DNA from: Clostridiaceae bacterium | GTDB lineage: Bacteria > Bacillota > Clostridia > Lachnospirales > Lachnospiraceae | Assembly: GCA_009911305.1 (NCBI GenBank) | Contig: QXXC01000006.1 | Location: forward strand, 62,001-126,000 | DNA: 64,000 nt | Direction: 5' to 3' | Shown here: positions 15,884 to 24,292 of the stretch, piece after piece | Layout: every line of letters starts with the position of its first letter | Numbering within the stretch: position 1 is the first letter of the stretch | The notes under the pieces: model-generated | Told to the model about the DNA's origin: nothing | Database searches by the model: none | The model's input: only the letters and a program-made list of their open reading frames with translations | Program-made: the position numbers and the translations under genes

Positions 15884-18319
15884 ATGAACAAAAAAGCTTT
15901 AACTACATTAGAATACAATAAAATCATCGATCAGCTCACGGAATACGCCTCCACCGAGATGGGCAAATCCCTCTGCCGGGATTTGGTTCCCTCCTGCAGC
16001 CTGGAGGAGATCCGCCAGAGCCAGACTGAAACCAGCGACGCGGTGACCCGGATCCGCATGAAGGGAAGCCTGTCCTTTGGGGGGGTAAAAGATGTCCGCG
16101 CCTCCTTAAAGCGGTTGGAGATCGGCAGCTCCTTAAATATCCTGGAGCTTCTGGCCGTCAGTTCCCTGCTCACGGTGACAGCCAGAGCCAGGGCTTACGG
16201 CAGGCATGAGGAATCCGAGCTTCCTGATGATTCGCTGGATGAGATGTTCCGGACTCTCGAACCGCTTGCGGCTGTCAACGCGGAGATCAAGCGCTGTATC
16301 CTCTCTGAGGACGAGGTGAGCGACGACGCGAGCCCGGGGCTTAACAAGGTGCGGCGTTCCATGAAAATCACCGGAGGCCGTATCCACACCCAGCTCAATT
16401 CCATCTTAAACTCCAGCCGCTCCTACTTACAGGAGGCGGTCATCACCATGCGCGACGGGCGCTACTGCCTGCCGGTCAAGGCTGAGCACAAGAGCCAGGT
16501 TCCGGGCATGATTCATGACCAGTCCTCTACGGGATCCACGGTTTTTATTGAGCCCATGGCGATTGTGCGGCTGAATAATGAGCTGCGGGAGCTGGAGATC
16601 CAGGAAAAGCGGGAGATCGAGTTTGTCCTGGCCGCCCTGTCCTCCGGCCTGGTTCCCTATACGGAAACGATTGCCCTGAATCTGGAGCTTTTAGCCCGGC
16701 TGGACTTTATCTTTGCCAGGGCCGCCCTGTCAAGGCATTACAACTGCACGGAGCCGAAATTCAACGATAAGCGCTACATCAATATCAAGGACGGCCGCCA
16801 TCCGCTCCTGAACCCGGATCAGGTAGTTCCCATCAATATCTATCTGGGGGGCGATTTTGACCTTCTGATCGTCACCGGGCCCAATACGGGCGGAAAGACG
16901 GTTTCCCTAAAAACCGTCGGACTCTTCACGCTCATGGGCCAGGCGGGGCTTCATATCCCTGCCTTTGACGGCTCGGAGCTGGCCGTGTTTGACGAGGTGT
17001 TCGCAGATATCGGGGATGAGCAGAGCATTGAGCAGAGCCTGAGCACCTTTTCGGCCCATATGACCAATATTGTCTCCATCCTGGGGCAGGCGGACAGCCG
17101 TTCTCTGTGCCTGTTTGACGAGCTGGGAGCCGGGACGGATCCCACGGAAGGAGCGGCGCTGGCGATCGCGGTCTTGAGCTTTCTGCACAATATGTCCTGC
17201 CGAACCATGGCCACCACCCACTACAGCGAGCTGAAGGTTTTTGCTCTCACCACGCCTGGGGTGGAAAACGCCTGCTGCGAATTCAATGTAGAGACGCTGC
17301 GCCCCACCTACCGCCTTTTAATCGGCATTCCCGGAAAGAGCAATGCCTTTGCCATCTCGAGAAAGCTCGGGCTTCCCGACTATATCATCGACGAGGCCAA
17401 AAAGCACATCGAAAAGGAGGATGAATCCTTTGAAGATCTGCTGGCGGGCCTGGAGGACAGCCGCGTAACCATTGAAAAGGAACGCCAGGAGATTGAAGCC
17501 TACAAAGCCGAAATCGCCGCCTTAAAGGGCCGCCTGCAGCAAAAGGAGAACCGTTTCCAGGAGCAGAAAGAGCGGATGCTCTCCAAAGCCCGCGACGAAG
17601 CGCGCACCATCCTGCAGGACGCCAAGGACACGGCGGATCAGACCATCCGCAACATCAACCGCCTCGCAAAGGAATCCGGCGTCACAAAGGAGCTGGAGGC
17701 TGAGCGCAGCCGCCTGCGGGGTAAGATGAACGATGTGGAAAAAACGCTGGCTGACAGGGAGCCGAAGCTTCCGAAAAAGGCCGTTTCCCCGAAATCCCTG
17801 CGTCTTGGCGACACGGTGCGGGTACTGTCCATGAATTTAAAGGGAAGCGTGAGCACCCTTCCAAACGCCAAAGGCGACCTGTACGTACAGATGGGAATTC
17901 TGCGCTCCCTTGTCAATATAAAGGATCTGGAGCTTGTGGAAGAGGAATCCATCACCGGCCCCGGCCTCTTTGGCCAAGCCAAAAAGGGCGCGGGACGCGG
18001 CGCATCCCCGGCCTTTAGCAAATCCGGGGGCAAAAGCTCAGGCGGAAAAGGGCTTAACATGGCCAAGGCATACTCCATTTCCCCGGAGGTGAACCTGATC
18101 GGCATGACTGTGGACGAGGCGATCCCGGTTCTCGATAAGTATCTGGACGACGCCTATCTGGCACACCTTCCCCAGGTCCGCGTCGTACACGGCCGCGGCA
18201 CCGGAGCGCTAAAGGCCGGCGTCCACCGCCATTTAAAGAAGCTCAAATACGTCGGTGATTTCCGCCTCGGCGAATTCGGCGAGGGCGATACAGGCGTTAC
18301 GATTGTCACATTTAAATAA
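15884..18319 (+). CDS. mutS2: Endonuclease MutS2
   Basis: MutS-like ATPase with a C-terminal Smr nuclease domain; in Firmicutes MutS2 suppresses recombination or rescues collided ribosomes. The ATG at 15884 (MNKKALTTLEYNKI) follows AGGGGATCG and matches the family N-terminus; 39 further codons are open upstream. Visible landmarks: Walker A TGPNTGGKTVSLKT (about residues 331-344), ABC-type signature region SLSTFSAHM, Walker B CLFDELGAGTDP, a long coiled coil (about 510-620), and the Smr domain (about 735-811) with VHGRGTGAL. Length 811 aa is normal. Confidence 0.95.
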   Translation: MNKKALTTLEYNKIIDQLTEYASTEMGKSLCRDLVPSCSLEEIRQSQTETSDAVTRIRMKGSLSFGGVKDVRASLKRLEIGSSLNILELLAVSSLLTVTARARAYGRHEESELPDDSLDEMFRTLEPLAAVNAEIKRCILSEDEVSDDASPGLNKVRRSMKITGGRIHTQLNSILNSSRSYLQEAVITMRDGRYCLPVKAEHKSQVPGMIHDQSSTGSTVFIEPMAIVRLNNELRELEIQEKREIEFVLAALSSGLVPYTETIALNLELLARLDFIFARAALSRHYNCTEPKFNDKRYINIKDGRHPLLNPDQVVPINIYLGGDFDLLIVTGPNTGGKTVSLKTVGLFTLMGQAGLHIPAFDGSELAVFDEVFADIGDEQSIEQSLSTFSAHMTNIVSILGQADSRSLCLFDELGAGTDPTEGAALAIAVLSFLHNMSCRTMATTHYSELKVFALTTPGVENACCEFNVETLRPTYRLLIGIPGKSNAFAISRKLGLPDYIIDEAKKHIEKEDESFEDLLAGLEDSRVTIEKERQEIEAYKAEIAALKGRLQQKENRFQEQKERMLSKARDEARTILQDAKDTADQTIRNINRLAKESGVTKELEAERSRLRGKMNDVEKTLADREPKLPKKAVSPKSLRLGDTVRVLSMNLKGSVSTLPNAKGDLYVQMGILRSLVNIKDLELVEEESITGPGLFGQAKKGAGRGASPAFSKSGGKSSGGKGLNMAKAYSISPEVNLIGMTVDEAIPVLDKYLDDAYLAHLPQVRVVHGRGTGALKAGVHRHLKKLKYVGDFRLGEFGEGDTGVTIVTFK

Positions 18320-18412
18320 AATATAACCGTTTGGGCGGCAGCCGCCAAATGTGCAGGCATACCTGCCTGGCTCGCTGCCCGCAGGAATAAAAACCGCACG
18401 GGAGGAGACAAC

Positions 18413-19126
18413 ATGGCAGAAAAACAGCGGATTTTAATCGTAGACGATGACAACAACATTGCGGAGCTCATTTCCCTGTATCTGACAAAGGAATGCTTTG
18501 AAACGCAGATCGTGGGGGATGGCGAGGAGGCGCTGAACATTTTCCCGATCTTCCACCCGCACCTGATTCTCCTTGATCTGATGCTTCCCGGCATGGACGG
18601 CTATCAGGTGTGCCGCGAGCTGCGGGCCAGTTCCCAGGTTCCGATTATCATGCTCTCCGCCAAGGGCGAGATCTTTGACAAGGTGCTGGGGCTTGAGCTG
18701 GGGGCCGACGACTATATGATCAAGCCCTTTGATTCCAAGGAGCTGGTGGCCCGTGTAAAGGCCGTGCTGCGGCGCTACCAGATGATATCCCAGGCCCCGG
18801 ACACGAAAACCACGGATCAGCACGGGAATTTTGTCGAATATCCGGATCTCATTGTAAACCTGACGAATTACTCCGTCATTTATAACGGCCATTCAGTTGA
18901 AATGCCGCCAAAGGAGCTGGAGCTTCTGTATTTCCTCGCCTCCTCCCCCAACCAGGTATTTACCAGGGAGCAGCTTTTAGATCATATATGGGGCTATGAG
19001 TATATCGGCGACACGCGCACCGTGGACGTACACATCAAGCGGCTGCGCGAAAAGATCAAGGATCACGCGAAATGGGCGCTGACGACCGTGTGGGGCATCG
19101 GCTATAAATTTGAAGTGAAAAGGTAA
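18413..19126 (+). CDS. OmpR-family response regulator
   Basis: Receiver domain with phospho-acceptor Asp55 (LILLDLMLPGMDGY), acidic pocket DDD at 11-13 and the conserved Lys in GADDYMIKPF, followed by a winged-helix DNA-binding domain (about 140-237) ending LTTVWGIGYKFEVKR. The sensor kinase gene begins nine bases after its stop, so the two form a pair. It sits 93 bases downstream of mutS2. Target genes cannot be read from the sequence. Confidence 0.93.
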   Translation: MAEKQRILIVDDDNNIAELISLYLTKECFETQIVGDGEEALNIFPIFHPHLILLDLMLPGMDGYQVCRELRASSQVPIIMLSAKGEIFDKVLGLELGADDYMIKPFDSKELVARVKAVLRRYQMISQAPDTKTTDQHGNFVEYPDLIVNLTNYSVIYNGHSVEMPPKELELLYFLASSPNQVFTREQLLDHIWGYEYIGDTRTVDVHIKRLREKIKDHAKWALTTVWGIGYKFEVKR

Positions 19127-19135
19127 ACAACCATT

Positions 19136-20539
19136 ATGACGCACACACTTTACTATAAGCTCCTTCTGGGTTATCTGCTGTTCGGCTTTCTGGGCTTTGT
19201 CACCATCGCCACCTTCTCCTCGGATATGACTTACCGCCATCTCCTGGGAGAGGAGGCCGAAGCGCTCTACGACGAGGCGGTCCTCATTGCCGACAACTGC
19301 AGCATGGCCTATGAGGGCAAGCATGTGGATCTGGATTCCTCTTATCCGCAGATAGACGCGGTAGCGGTCTATTTAAAGGCCGATATCTGGATTCTGGACT
19401 CCCGGGGCCGGATTATCGCCGACAGCCGCCGGCAGAGGGTGGGCGCTGTGATCGAGGACTTTGACCCCGTTACGCAGGGGAACCGCCTGTATACTCTGGG
19501 CAGGTATTTCGGGCAGTTTAAGGAGGAGGTTTTGTCCGTATCCGCGCCCATTACCGGAAATATGAATACATACGGCTATGTTGTGATCCATCTTCCGGTC
19601 AGTGTGGTCAGGGCAAAACAGAACGATTTTCTGGATATTGTATACATTACCTCCCTTATTCTGTTCGGATTATCCCTGATTATTCTTCTGGTTTTCACAA
19701 CGGCGGTCTATCTCCCTCTGAAAAAGATCACCTATGCGGCCAATGAATACGCAGCCGGGAACCTTTCCCATCACATAGAAATATCCAGCCGGGATGAGAT
19801 CGGCTATCTGGCCCACACGCTCAACTATATGTCCGACAAGCTCAATGAAATGGAAGAATACCAGAAGAAATTTATTGCCAATATTTCCCATGATTTCCGC
19901 TCTCCCCTGACCTCCATCAAGGGCTACCTGGAGGCCATCCTGGACGGAACCATCCCGCCGGAGCTGTATCAGAAATATCTGGGAATCATCATCACAGAGA
20001 CAAAGCGCCTGACAAAGCTGACGCAGGGTATGCTGACCCTGGACTCCCTCGGGAGCAGCGGCTACTTATCGCGCAGCAGGTTTGATATCAACCGGATCAT
20101 CAAGGATACGGCGGCCTCCTTTGAGGGAACCTGCAGCGCAAAGGGCGTCACCTTTGACCTGACCTTTTCCGATACATCCCAGATGGTCCATGCGGATCTG
20201 GGAAAGATTCAGCAGGTTCTCTATAACCTGATTGATAATGCGATCAAATTCAGCCACAATGATTCGGTCATCTATATACAGACCTCGATCCGCTATGAAA
20301 AGGTCTTTGTCTCCATCAAGGATACCGGCATCGGCATTCCCAAGGACAGCATTAACAAGATCTGGGAACGCTTTTATAAGACGGATCTGTCGCGCGGAAA
20401 AGATAAGAAGGGAACCGGGCTGGGGCTGTCGATCGTGAAGGAGATCATACAGTCCCACGGGGAAAATATTGATGTGGTGAGTACCGAAGGGGTGGGCACG
20501 GAATTTATCTTCAGCCTGCCGAAGGCGGGGGCGGCGTAG
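19136..20539 (+). CDS. Sensor histidine kinase
   Basis: Membrane sensor kinase (467 aa): helix 1 at about 8-27, extracellular sensor about 30-165, helix 2 about 168-192, HAMP about 193-245, dimerization domain with phospho-acceptor His252 in NISHDFRSPLT, and an ATPase domain with N-box LIDNAIKFS, G1 DTGIGIP and G2 GTGLGLSIV. It partners the regulator directly upstream. The last 137 bases of this gene occur again, diverged, at 21152-21287. Confidence 0.93.
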   Translation: MTHTLYYKLLLGYLLFGFLGFVTIATFSSDMTYRHLLGEEAEALYDEAVLIADNCSMAYEGKHVDLDSSYPQIDAVAVYLKADIWILDSRGRIIADSRRQRVGAVIEDFDPVTQGNRLYTLGRYFGQFKEEVLSVSAPITGNMNTYGYVVIHLPVSVVRAKQNDFLDIVYITSLILFGLSLIILLVFTTAVYLPLKKITYAANEYAAGNLSHHIEISSRDEIGYLAHTLNYMSDKLNEMEEYQKKFIANISHDFRSPLTSIKGYLEAILDGTIPPELYQKYLGIIITETKRLTKLTQGMLTLDSLGSSGYLSRSRFDINRIIKDTAASFEGTCSAKGVTFDLTFSDTSQMVHADLGKIQQVLYNLIDNAIKFSHNDSVIYIQTSIRYEKVFVSIKDTGIGIPKDSINKIWERFYKTDLSRGKDKKGTGLGLSIVKEIIQSHGENIDVVSTEGVGTEFIFSLPKAGAA

Positions 20540-20541
20540 AG
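20405..20541 (+). repeat. Direct repeat, copy 1 (3' end of sensor kinase gene)
   Basis: The last 137 bases of the kinase gene, from the G2 box to just past the stop. The same sequence recurs at 21152-21287 with about 90 percent identity by eye, in the same orientation, on the far side of the Rpn remnant. Confidence 0.85.
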
Positions 20542-20672
20542 AGGCTGAAGGAGCGGCGGGCGGCGTTTTTACAGATATCCTCCTGGCTGTCCACAAAAAT
20601 TTAATGGAACTATCCCTAAAAATATGGTAAACTAATGAAAAGAAGTAACAGAGAAAGCCAGGTGATACAGTC

Positions 20673-21138
20673 ATGCAGAGATTGAAACCTTTGAACGATT
20701 TTATATTTGGGAAAACTTTTGGGGAAAAGGGCGACGAAGAGCAACTGTTATCGTTGCTGAGATGTGAAAAAGTTCAATGCCCTTCCGAAAAAAGACATTA
20801 AGAATGATTCTCTGCACAGATGGCTGACATTTTTTGACCAGAATATTTCAGATGATCTGTTAAAGGAGTTGATTGATATGGATGCCGCAATTTATAAGGC
20901 TAACGAAAAGATGACATTTCTGGCTAACGATAAAGAAGTCCTCCGGTTATATAATATGCGTGAAATGGCGCAAATTGATTACAATAGCGGCATGAAGAAA
21001 GCAAGGGATGAAGGTAAAGCAGAAGGTAAAGCAGAAGCGAAAACAGAGACGGCCCGAAATCTTTTAGAAATGAACATGACTCATGAGCAAATTGCAAAAG
21101 CAACTGGTTTAACTCTGGAAGAAATTAACAGCTTATAA
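20673..21138 (+). pseudogene. Rpn-family nuclease/putative transposase, internally deleted
   Basis: The 5' end encodes MQRLKPLNDFIFGKTFGEKG, a typical Rpn-family start, and then shifts frame near 20760. A second frame (20764-21138) encodes the family C-terminal part: LHRWLTFFDQNISDD, REMAQIDYNSGMKKARDEGK and a closing helix NMTHEQIAKATGLTLEEI. The central PD-(D/E)XK nuclease core is missing, so the gene has lost an internal segment and its frame. Rpn proteins are recA-independent recombination nucleases in well-studied bacteria. It lies between two copies of the kinase 3' end. Confidence 0.75.
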
Positions 21139-21151
21139 GATTAATTGAAAC

Positions 21152-21287
21152 AAGAAGGGAACCGGGCTGGGGCTGTCGATCGTGAAGGAGATCATACAGT
21201 CCCATGGGGAACATATTGATGTGGTGAGTACCGAGGGGGCGGTACGGAGTTTATCTTCCGCCTGCCGAAGGCTGGGGCGGCGTAGAG
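21152..21287 (+). repeat. Direct repeat, copy 2 (orphan kinase 3' end)
   Basis: A non-coding, diverged copy of the sensor kinase 3' end. It has several substitutions and one missing base that breaks the frame (GGGGTGGGCACGG in copy 1 corresponds to GGGGGCGGTACGG here). It begins 13 bases after the Rpn remnant. Confidence 0.85.
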
Positions 21288-21300
21288 GTATTGGGGGCTA

Positions 21301-21472
21301 TGGTTTATTGTGAGAGGGCCGCCAGAGGCAGCTTTTGTATCCAACGAAACCCCGCTTCCGCTCGGAGAAAAGCGCAGCGGACGCTAAGCTCGAAAAGACC
21401 TCGCTAAGCGCCGGCGGTTTTCTACGGGTTTCTTATGGATACAAAAGCTGTCTCTGGCTACGTTGCTGGAAA
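21301..21472 (+). repeat. Hairpin repeat A (inverted partner at 24062-24235)
   Basis: A 23-base arm (21321-21343) pairs with 21436-21458 with only one G-U type mismatch, enclosing a 92-base core. A second stem GAAACCC/GGGTTTC lies just inside. The core matches repeat B at all but about three positions, whereas the arms differ by compensatory changes. A stretch GTGAGAGGGCCGCC flanks both copies. I do not recognise a named family. Confidence 0.8.
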
Positions 21473-21747
21473 GCCTGGGACAACGCCAGGGCTAATCAGC
21501 CTGATTCTTCTTATCTCTATACTCCCTCTGAGAATTTTCATTTGACTGGAATAGTAAACAGCCTTAAACGGAATGAAAAATAAATCCTTGCAAAACCTTT
21601 GGTTATGAGTAATGCAAGGATTTTATAATTTGAAACGTAAAACTTAGCAATAAATAAGTAGTTTGTCAATATTTTATCCCAAATTACATGATCTAAAAAA
21701 CTAAAATTATGAGTATAGCCAGTAAATAAAAAAATATATTTAAATAG
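21473..21747. other. AT-rich non-coding stretch
   Basis: From the end of hairpin repeat A to the small membrane-protein gene, base composition drops sharply and no frame with a ribosome-binding site is seen. It marks the left part of an AT-rich island reaching to about 24.06 kb. Confidence 0.5.
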
Positions 21748-21930
21748 CTATATAAAGTAAAATATTTTTTTTTTGGTTTTTACGAGCGAAATTACAGTTG
21801 TTATAATCACGGCTATAATAGCTATAAATAATCCTAATTTATATGGGGTTGTTCTTATAATGGAAAAAACCAAAAAAGTTAATCCTGGAATTATTTCTGA
21901 AATTTTTGACAAACTATTATTTTTTAACAT
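21748..21930 (-). CDS. Small membrane protein of unknown function
   Basis: A 60-residue protein starting MLKNNSLSKISEIIPG with two hydrophobic segments (about 17-27 and 33-50) and a lysine-rich end (KTKKK). The ATG is preceded by AGAAAGGA at good spacing, which is why I accept so short a gene. It lies 55 bases after the lipoprotein gene on the same strand and is similarly AT-rich. Not recognised. Confidence 0.5.
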   Translation of the reverse strand: MLKNNSLSKISEIIPGLTFLVFSIIRTTPYKLGLFIAIIAVIITTVISLVKTKKKIFYFI

Positions 21931-21984
21931 CGTTTTCCTTTCTAATAATAAAATTTAGTATCAATGCTGCGTATGGCTTTCTTT

Positions 21985-22899
21985 TTACGAACGAATATAG
22001 ATAACCGGTATCTCCCCTGGCAGATAATGAAAGTAATAAACCTGTTTATTATCCGCGATTTCGATCCCAGGCGAGCACCACACCTCAAGGGAACCTGTAG
22101 AATCGCTAAGCACCCCGCAAGCATATCCCTCCTGCGAAGACAGAAAATTGGGATATTCGCGCAAGAAGTCCTGATACGGAAGTTCTGAATGAAATTCCAA
22201 GGCTCCAATTTCCCCATTAACTGCCCCATAGCATTCCTCAACTTGAAATCGCAGATTGGTCTCCATTTCTGCAATTGATGCATACTCCCTGAATTCCGGA
22301 TATTCCCGAATAATCCGTCTCATTTCCTGCCTGTGAATCTGTTTAAATTCCTCTGAATAAACCGTAATATTTTCCAATAACCACAATGCATCCGGGCCTG
22401 TCCTTGACAGTTTTATCTGAATAGCATAATCCTTATTGCCGCCGTTCCACTGGATACGGTTTCCCTCACATTTGACTGGATTTTCCCAATATGTAAGAAA
22501 TTCTTTCCATTCAGAGTGTAGAATATCAGAGATTTCCGAAGTCAAAAACAAGGCGATAATATCATTTGACTGTTTTTGTACCTGTAAATATACTCCGTCC
22601 GATACAATTTCCTTATCTCCGGGCATATACATGATACTTAATGCTGATAAGGAAACTTTATCTAAACTCTGCAATGTGATAAAGCACTTGTCATTCTCAT
22701 CATGTTCCAGAGTAATAATCTGTCTATTATCATTTTGAAATGTTATAATTCCAGAATTCCAGTAAATATCATTTTGAGATGTATAACTTTCAATTTGAAA
22801 CTGAGTTGCAGGAAATAAGTTGTTAGAGGCAGTTTTTTTATCACACGAGCACATCAATAATAACGAACATAGCAGTACAAATATCAGCTTCTCTGGCAT
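21985..22899 (-). CDS. Lipoprotein of unknown function
   Basis: A 304-residue protein starting MPEKLIFVLLCSLLLMCSC, a short signal peptide with a lipobox ending at a cysteine, followed by a soluble domain rich in acidic and aromatic residues. The ATG follows GGGAGA; 14 upstream codons are open. Codon use is AT-rich compared with the flanking housekeeping genes, suggesting acquisition with the island. I do not recognise the family. Confidence 0.65.
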   Translation of the reverse strand: MPEKLIFVLLCSLLLMCSCDKKTASNNLFPATQFQIESYTSQNDIYWNSGIITFQNDNRQIITLEHDENDKCFITLQSLDKVSLSALSIMYMPGDKEIVSDGVYLQVQKQSNDIIALFLTSEISDILHSEWKEFLTYWENPVKCEGNRIQWNGGNKDYAIQIKLSRTGPDALWLLENITVYSEEFKQIHRQEMRRIIREYPEFREYASIAEMETNLRFQVEECYGAVNGEIGALEFHSELPYQDFLREYPNFLSSQEGYACGVLSDSTGSLEVWCSPGIEIADNKQVYYFHYLPGEIPVIYIRS

Positions 22900-23044
22900 T
22901 TGAATCTCCCAACTATTTTGACTTGTTTTAAGTATTTTCAACTTTATTATATCCCGTCTACGTAATTCAATATTTTTCTACATTTTATTGAACTTTCTCT
23001 GAATTTATCTTCTTTAAATTAGATTATCTTGAATCATTATAAGA

Positions 23045-23130
23045 ATTCCCCGCAGCAACCCACAGAGTAACAGCCCATGCCTAACTACATTCGGCTTTGA
23101 CTTGTTACGCTGTAAACAGCGGGGAATGTA
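23045..23130. repeat. Long hairpin F
   Basis: ATTCCCCGCAGC near 23045 is matched by GCTGTAAACAGCGGGGAAT near 23110-23130, with inner matching TAACA/TGTTA. It lies upstream of the lipoprotein gene (minus strand) and downstream of the zinc-ribbon-like fragment. It could be a terminator-like element or an intergenic repeat. Confidence 0.45.
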
Positions 23131-23145
23131 TCCACTTGTGATCGA

Positions 23146-23600
23146 TCAGCCAAATGGATGCTTATTTGGATTTTTGGGATCGATCAGGCAATGAATATTA
23201 GAGCCATTTCCAATCGTAAACCAAGAATTATTTAATCCTAAATCATCGCTATTTTGGCATTGTACTTTATATACTGATTTCCAATATGCTCTGTTATATA
23301 AACCACATGCGGCATGTTTTTCACCATTGTAGTGTTTATATTCATACATAAAATCAGAATTCATAGCAAAATCAGAGGCTGGGCATGGAATTATTGTAGG
23401 TCCCCATTCTTCTATTTCTGTTAGACTTGTCATACCAGCCTTTCCACAATTATAACAAATAGCTCTTGACTGAACTGGTGATTCTATTTCATATATTTTT
23501 TTAAGACCATAGGTATCATTTTCATTTTCGGTGAGGATGCTTTTTCGAAAGGCAAAGGAAAAAGCGGAGGCGTAGCGGTGCTGCGTTGAGCATTTTTCCT
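23146..23600 (-). pseudogene. Fragment of a cysteine-motif protein, 5' end unclear
   Basis: From the ATG at 23433 the frame gives 95 residues (MTSLTEIEEWGPTIIPCP onwards). The same frame stays open upstream through YGLKKIYEIESPVQS and a zinc-type motif CYNCGKAG, and then through hairpin C to at least 23600, without a credible start. I read it as the 3' part of a longer gene cut by a repeat insertion. Product unknown. Confidence 0.35.
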
Positions 23601-23640
23601 TTGTGCTATCGGGAAAGCAGACCAGCGAAATATAAGATTA
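23520..23640. repeat. Hairpin repeat C
   Basis: Inner arms CAAAGGAAAAAGC and GCATTTTTCCTTTG enclose a GC-rich loop (GGAGGCGTAGCGGTGCTGCG), and outer arms around CGGTGAGGATGCTTTTTCG and CGGGAAAGCAGACCAGCG pair imperfectly. Its base composition contrasts with the AT-rich DNA on both sides, as expected for an inserted repeat. Confidence 0.5.
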
Positions 23641-23661
23641 TTTAAATCGAGTTATACTACG

Positions 23662-24045
23662 CTAACAGCATCCTTGTCCAACCATGCCGAAGGATAAAAA
23701 TAACGTATCCTTCAGAGCACTTGCGCATCGAAATGCAATAGAGAGCCATGCGTTATAACGGTTGATATATTCCGTGGCGACATCACATTGCATGTTCATA
23801 CAGATAGAAATATATTTAGCTGAAATCCCGCGTTTGGCCCCTTTCGCCCCGTATTTACGGTCAAGAATAAATGTTTTGTTCAGTTCGGCAATGCTGTAAA
23901 GAAGAACAGGATTATTTTCAAGGAGATTTTGTAAAACTATAAACCATTTATGCCGCATATTTAAAGCTGTTTGATGGGGAAAACGCATATTTTTCTGCGG
24001 AGCTATCCAAGATTTTACCATAAAGTGTGTCCTAATATAACCCAT
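23662..24045 (-). pseudogene. Decayed transposase fragment, IS1595/ISXO2-like
   Basis: The segment HQTALNMRHKWFIVLQNLLE followed by SIAELNKTFILDRKYGAKGA and KRGIS resembles the start of the catalytic region in IS1595-type transposases (usual forms: HTAF.WRHK and LDG..E.DETF). The catalytic Asp is replaced (ELNKTF) and the rest of the domain is lost. No terminal repeats were found. Assignment is by remembered motif pattern only. Confidence 0.45.
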
Positions 24046-24061
24046 TTTAATTAACTTTACA

Positions 24062-24235
24062 TTATTATTACAACGTAGCCAGCATCAGATTCTATATCCA
24101 TAAGGAACCCGTAGAAAACCGCCGGCGCTTAGCGAGGTCTTTTCGAGCTTAGCGTCCGCTGCGCTTTTCTCCGAGCGGGAGCGGGGTTCCGTTGGATATA
24201 GAACCTGATGCTGGCGGCCCTCTCACAATAAAACC
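24062..24235 (-). repeat. Hairpin repeat B (inverted copy of A)
   Basis: Reverse-complement relative of the repeat at 21301-21472. Its arms, 24078-24100 and 24193-24215, pair with one G-U type mismatch but have a different sequence from the arms of A; the inner stem reads GGAACCC/GGGTTCC where A has GAAACCC/GGGTTTC. It lies just downstream of glyA and could also act as its terminator. Confidence 0.8.
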
Positions 24236-24292
24236 ACGGCCCGCCTGTTCGCCTTCCTGCTATCCCTAAACTCCCGTTTCAAAATCCCAACA

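Noticed and set aside
21335-21583. 82-codon plus-strand frame across hairpin repeat A
   Set aside because: It runs straight through the repeat core and has no ribosome-binding site; the matching region of repeat B is non-coding. Treated as a chance frame.
23662-24045. Intact insertion sequence
   Set aside because: Only part of a transposase-like reading frame is present, the catalytic Asp motif is changed, and no terminal inverted repeats flank it.
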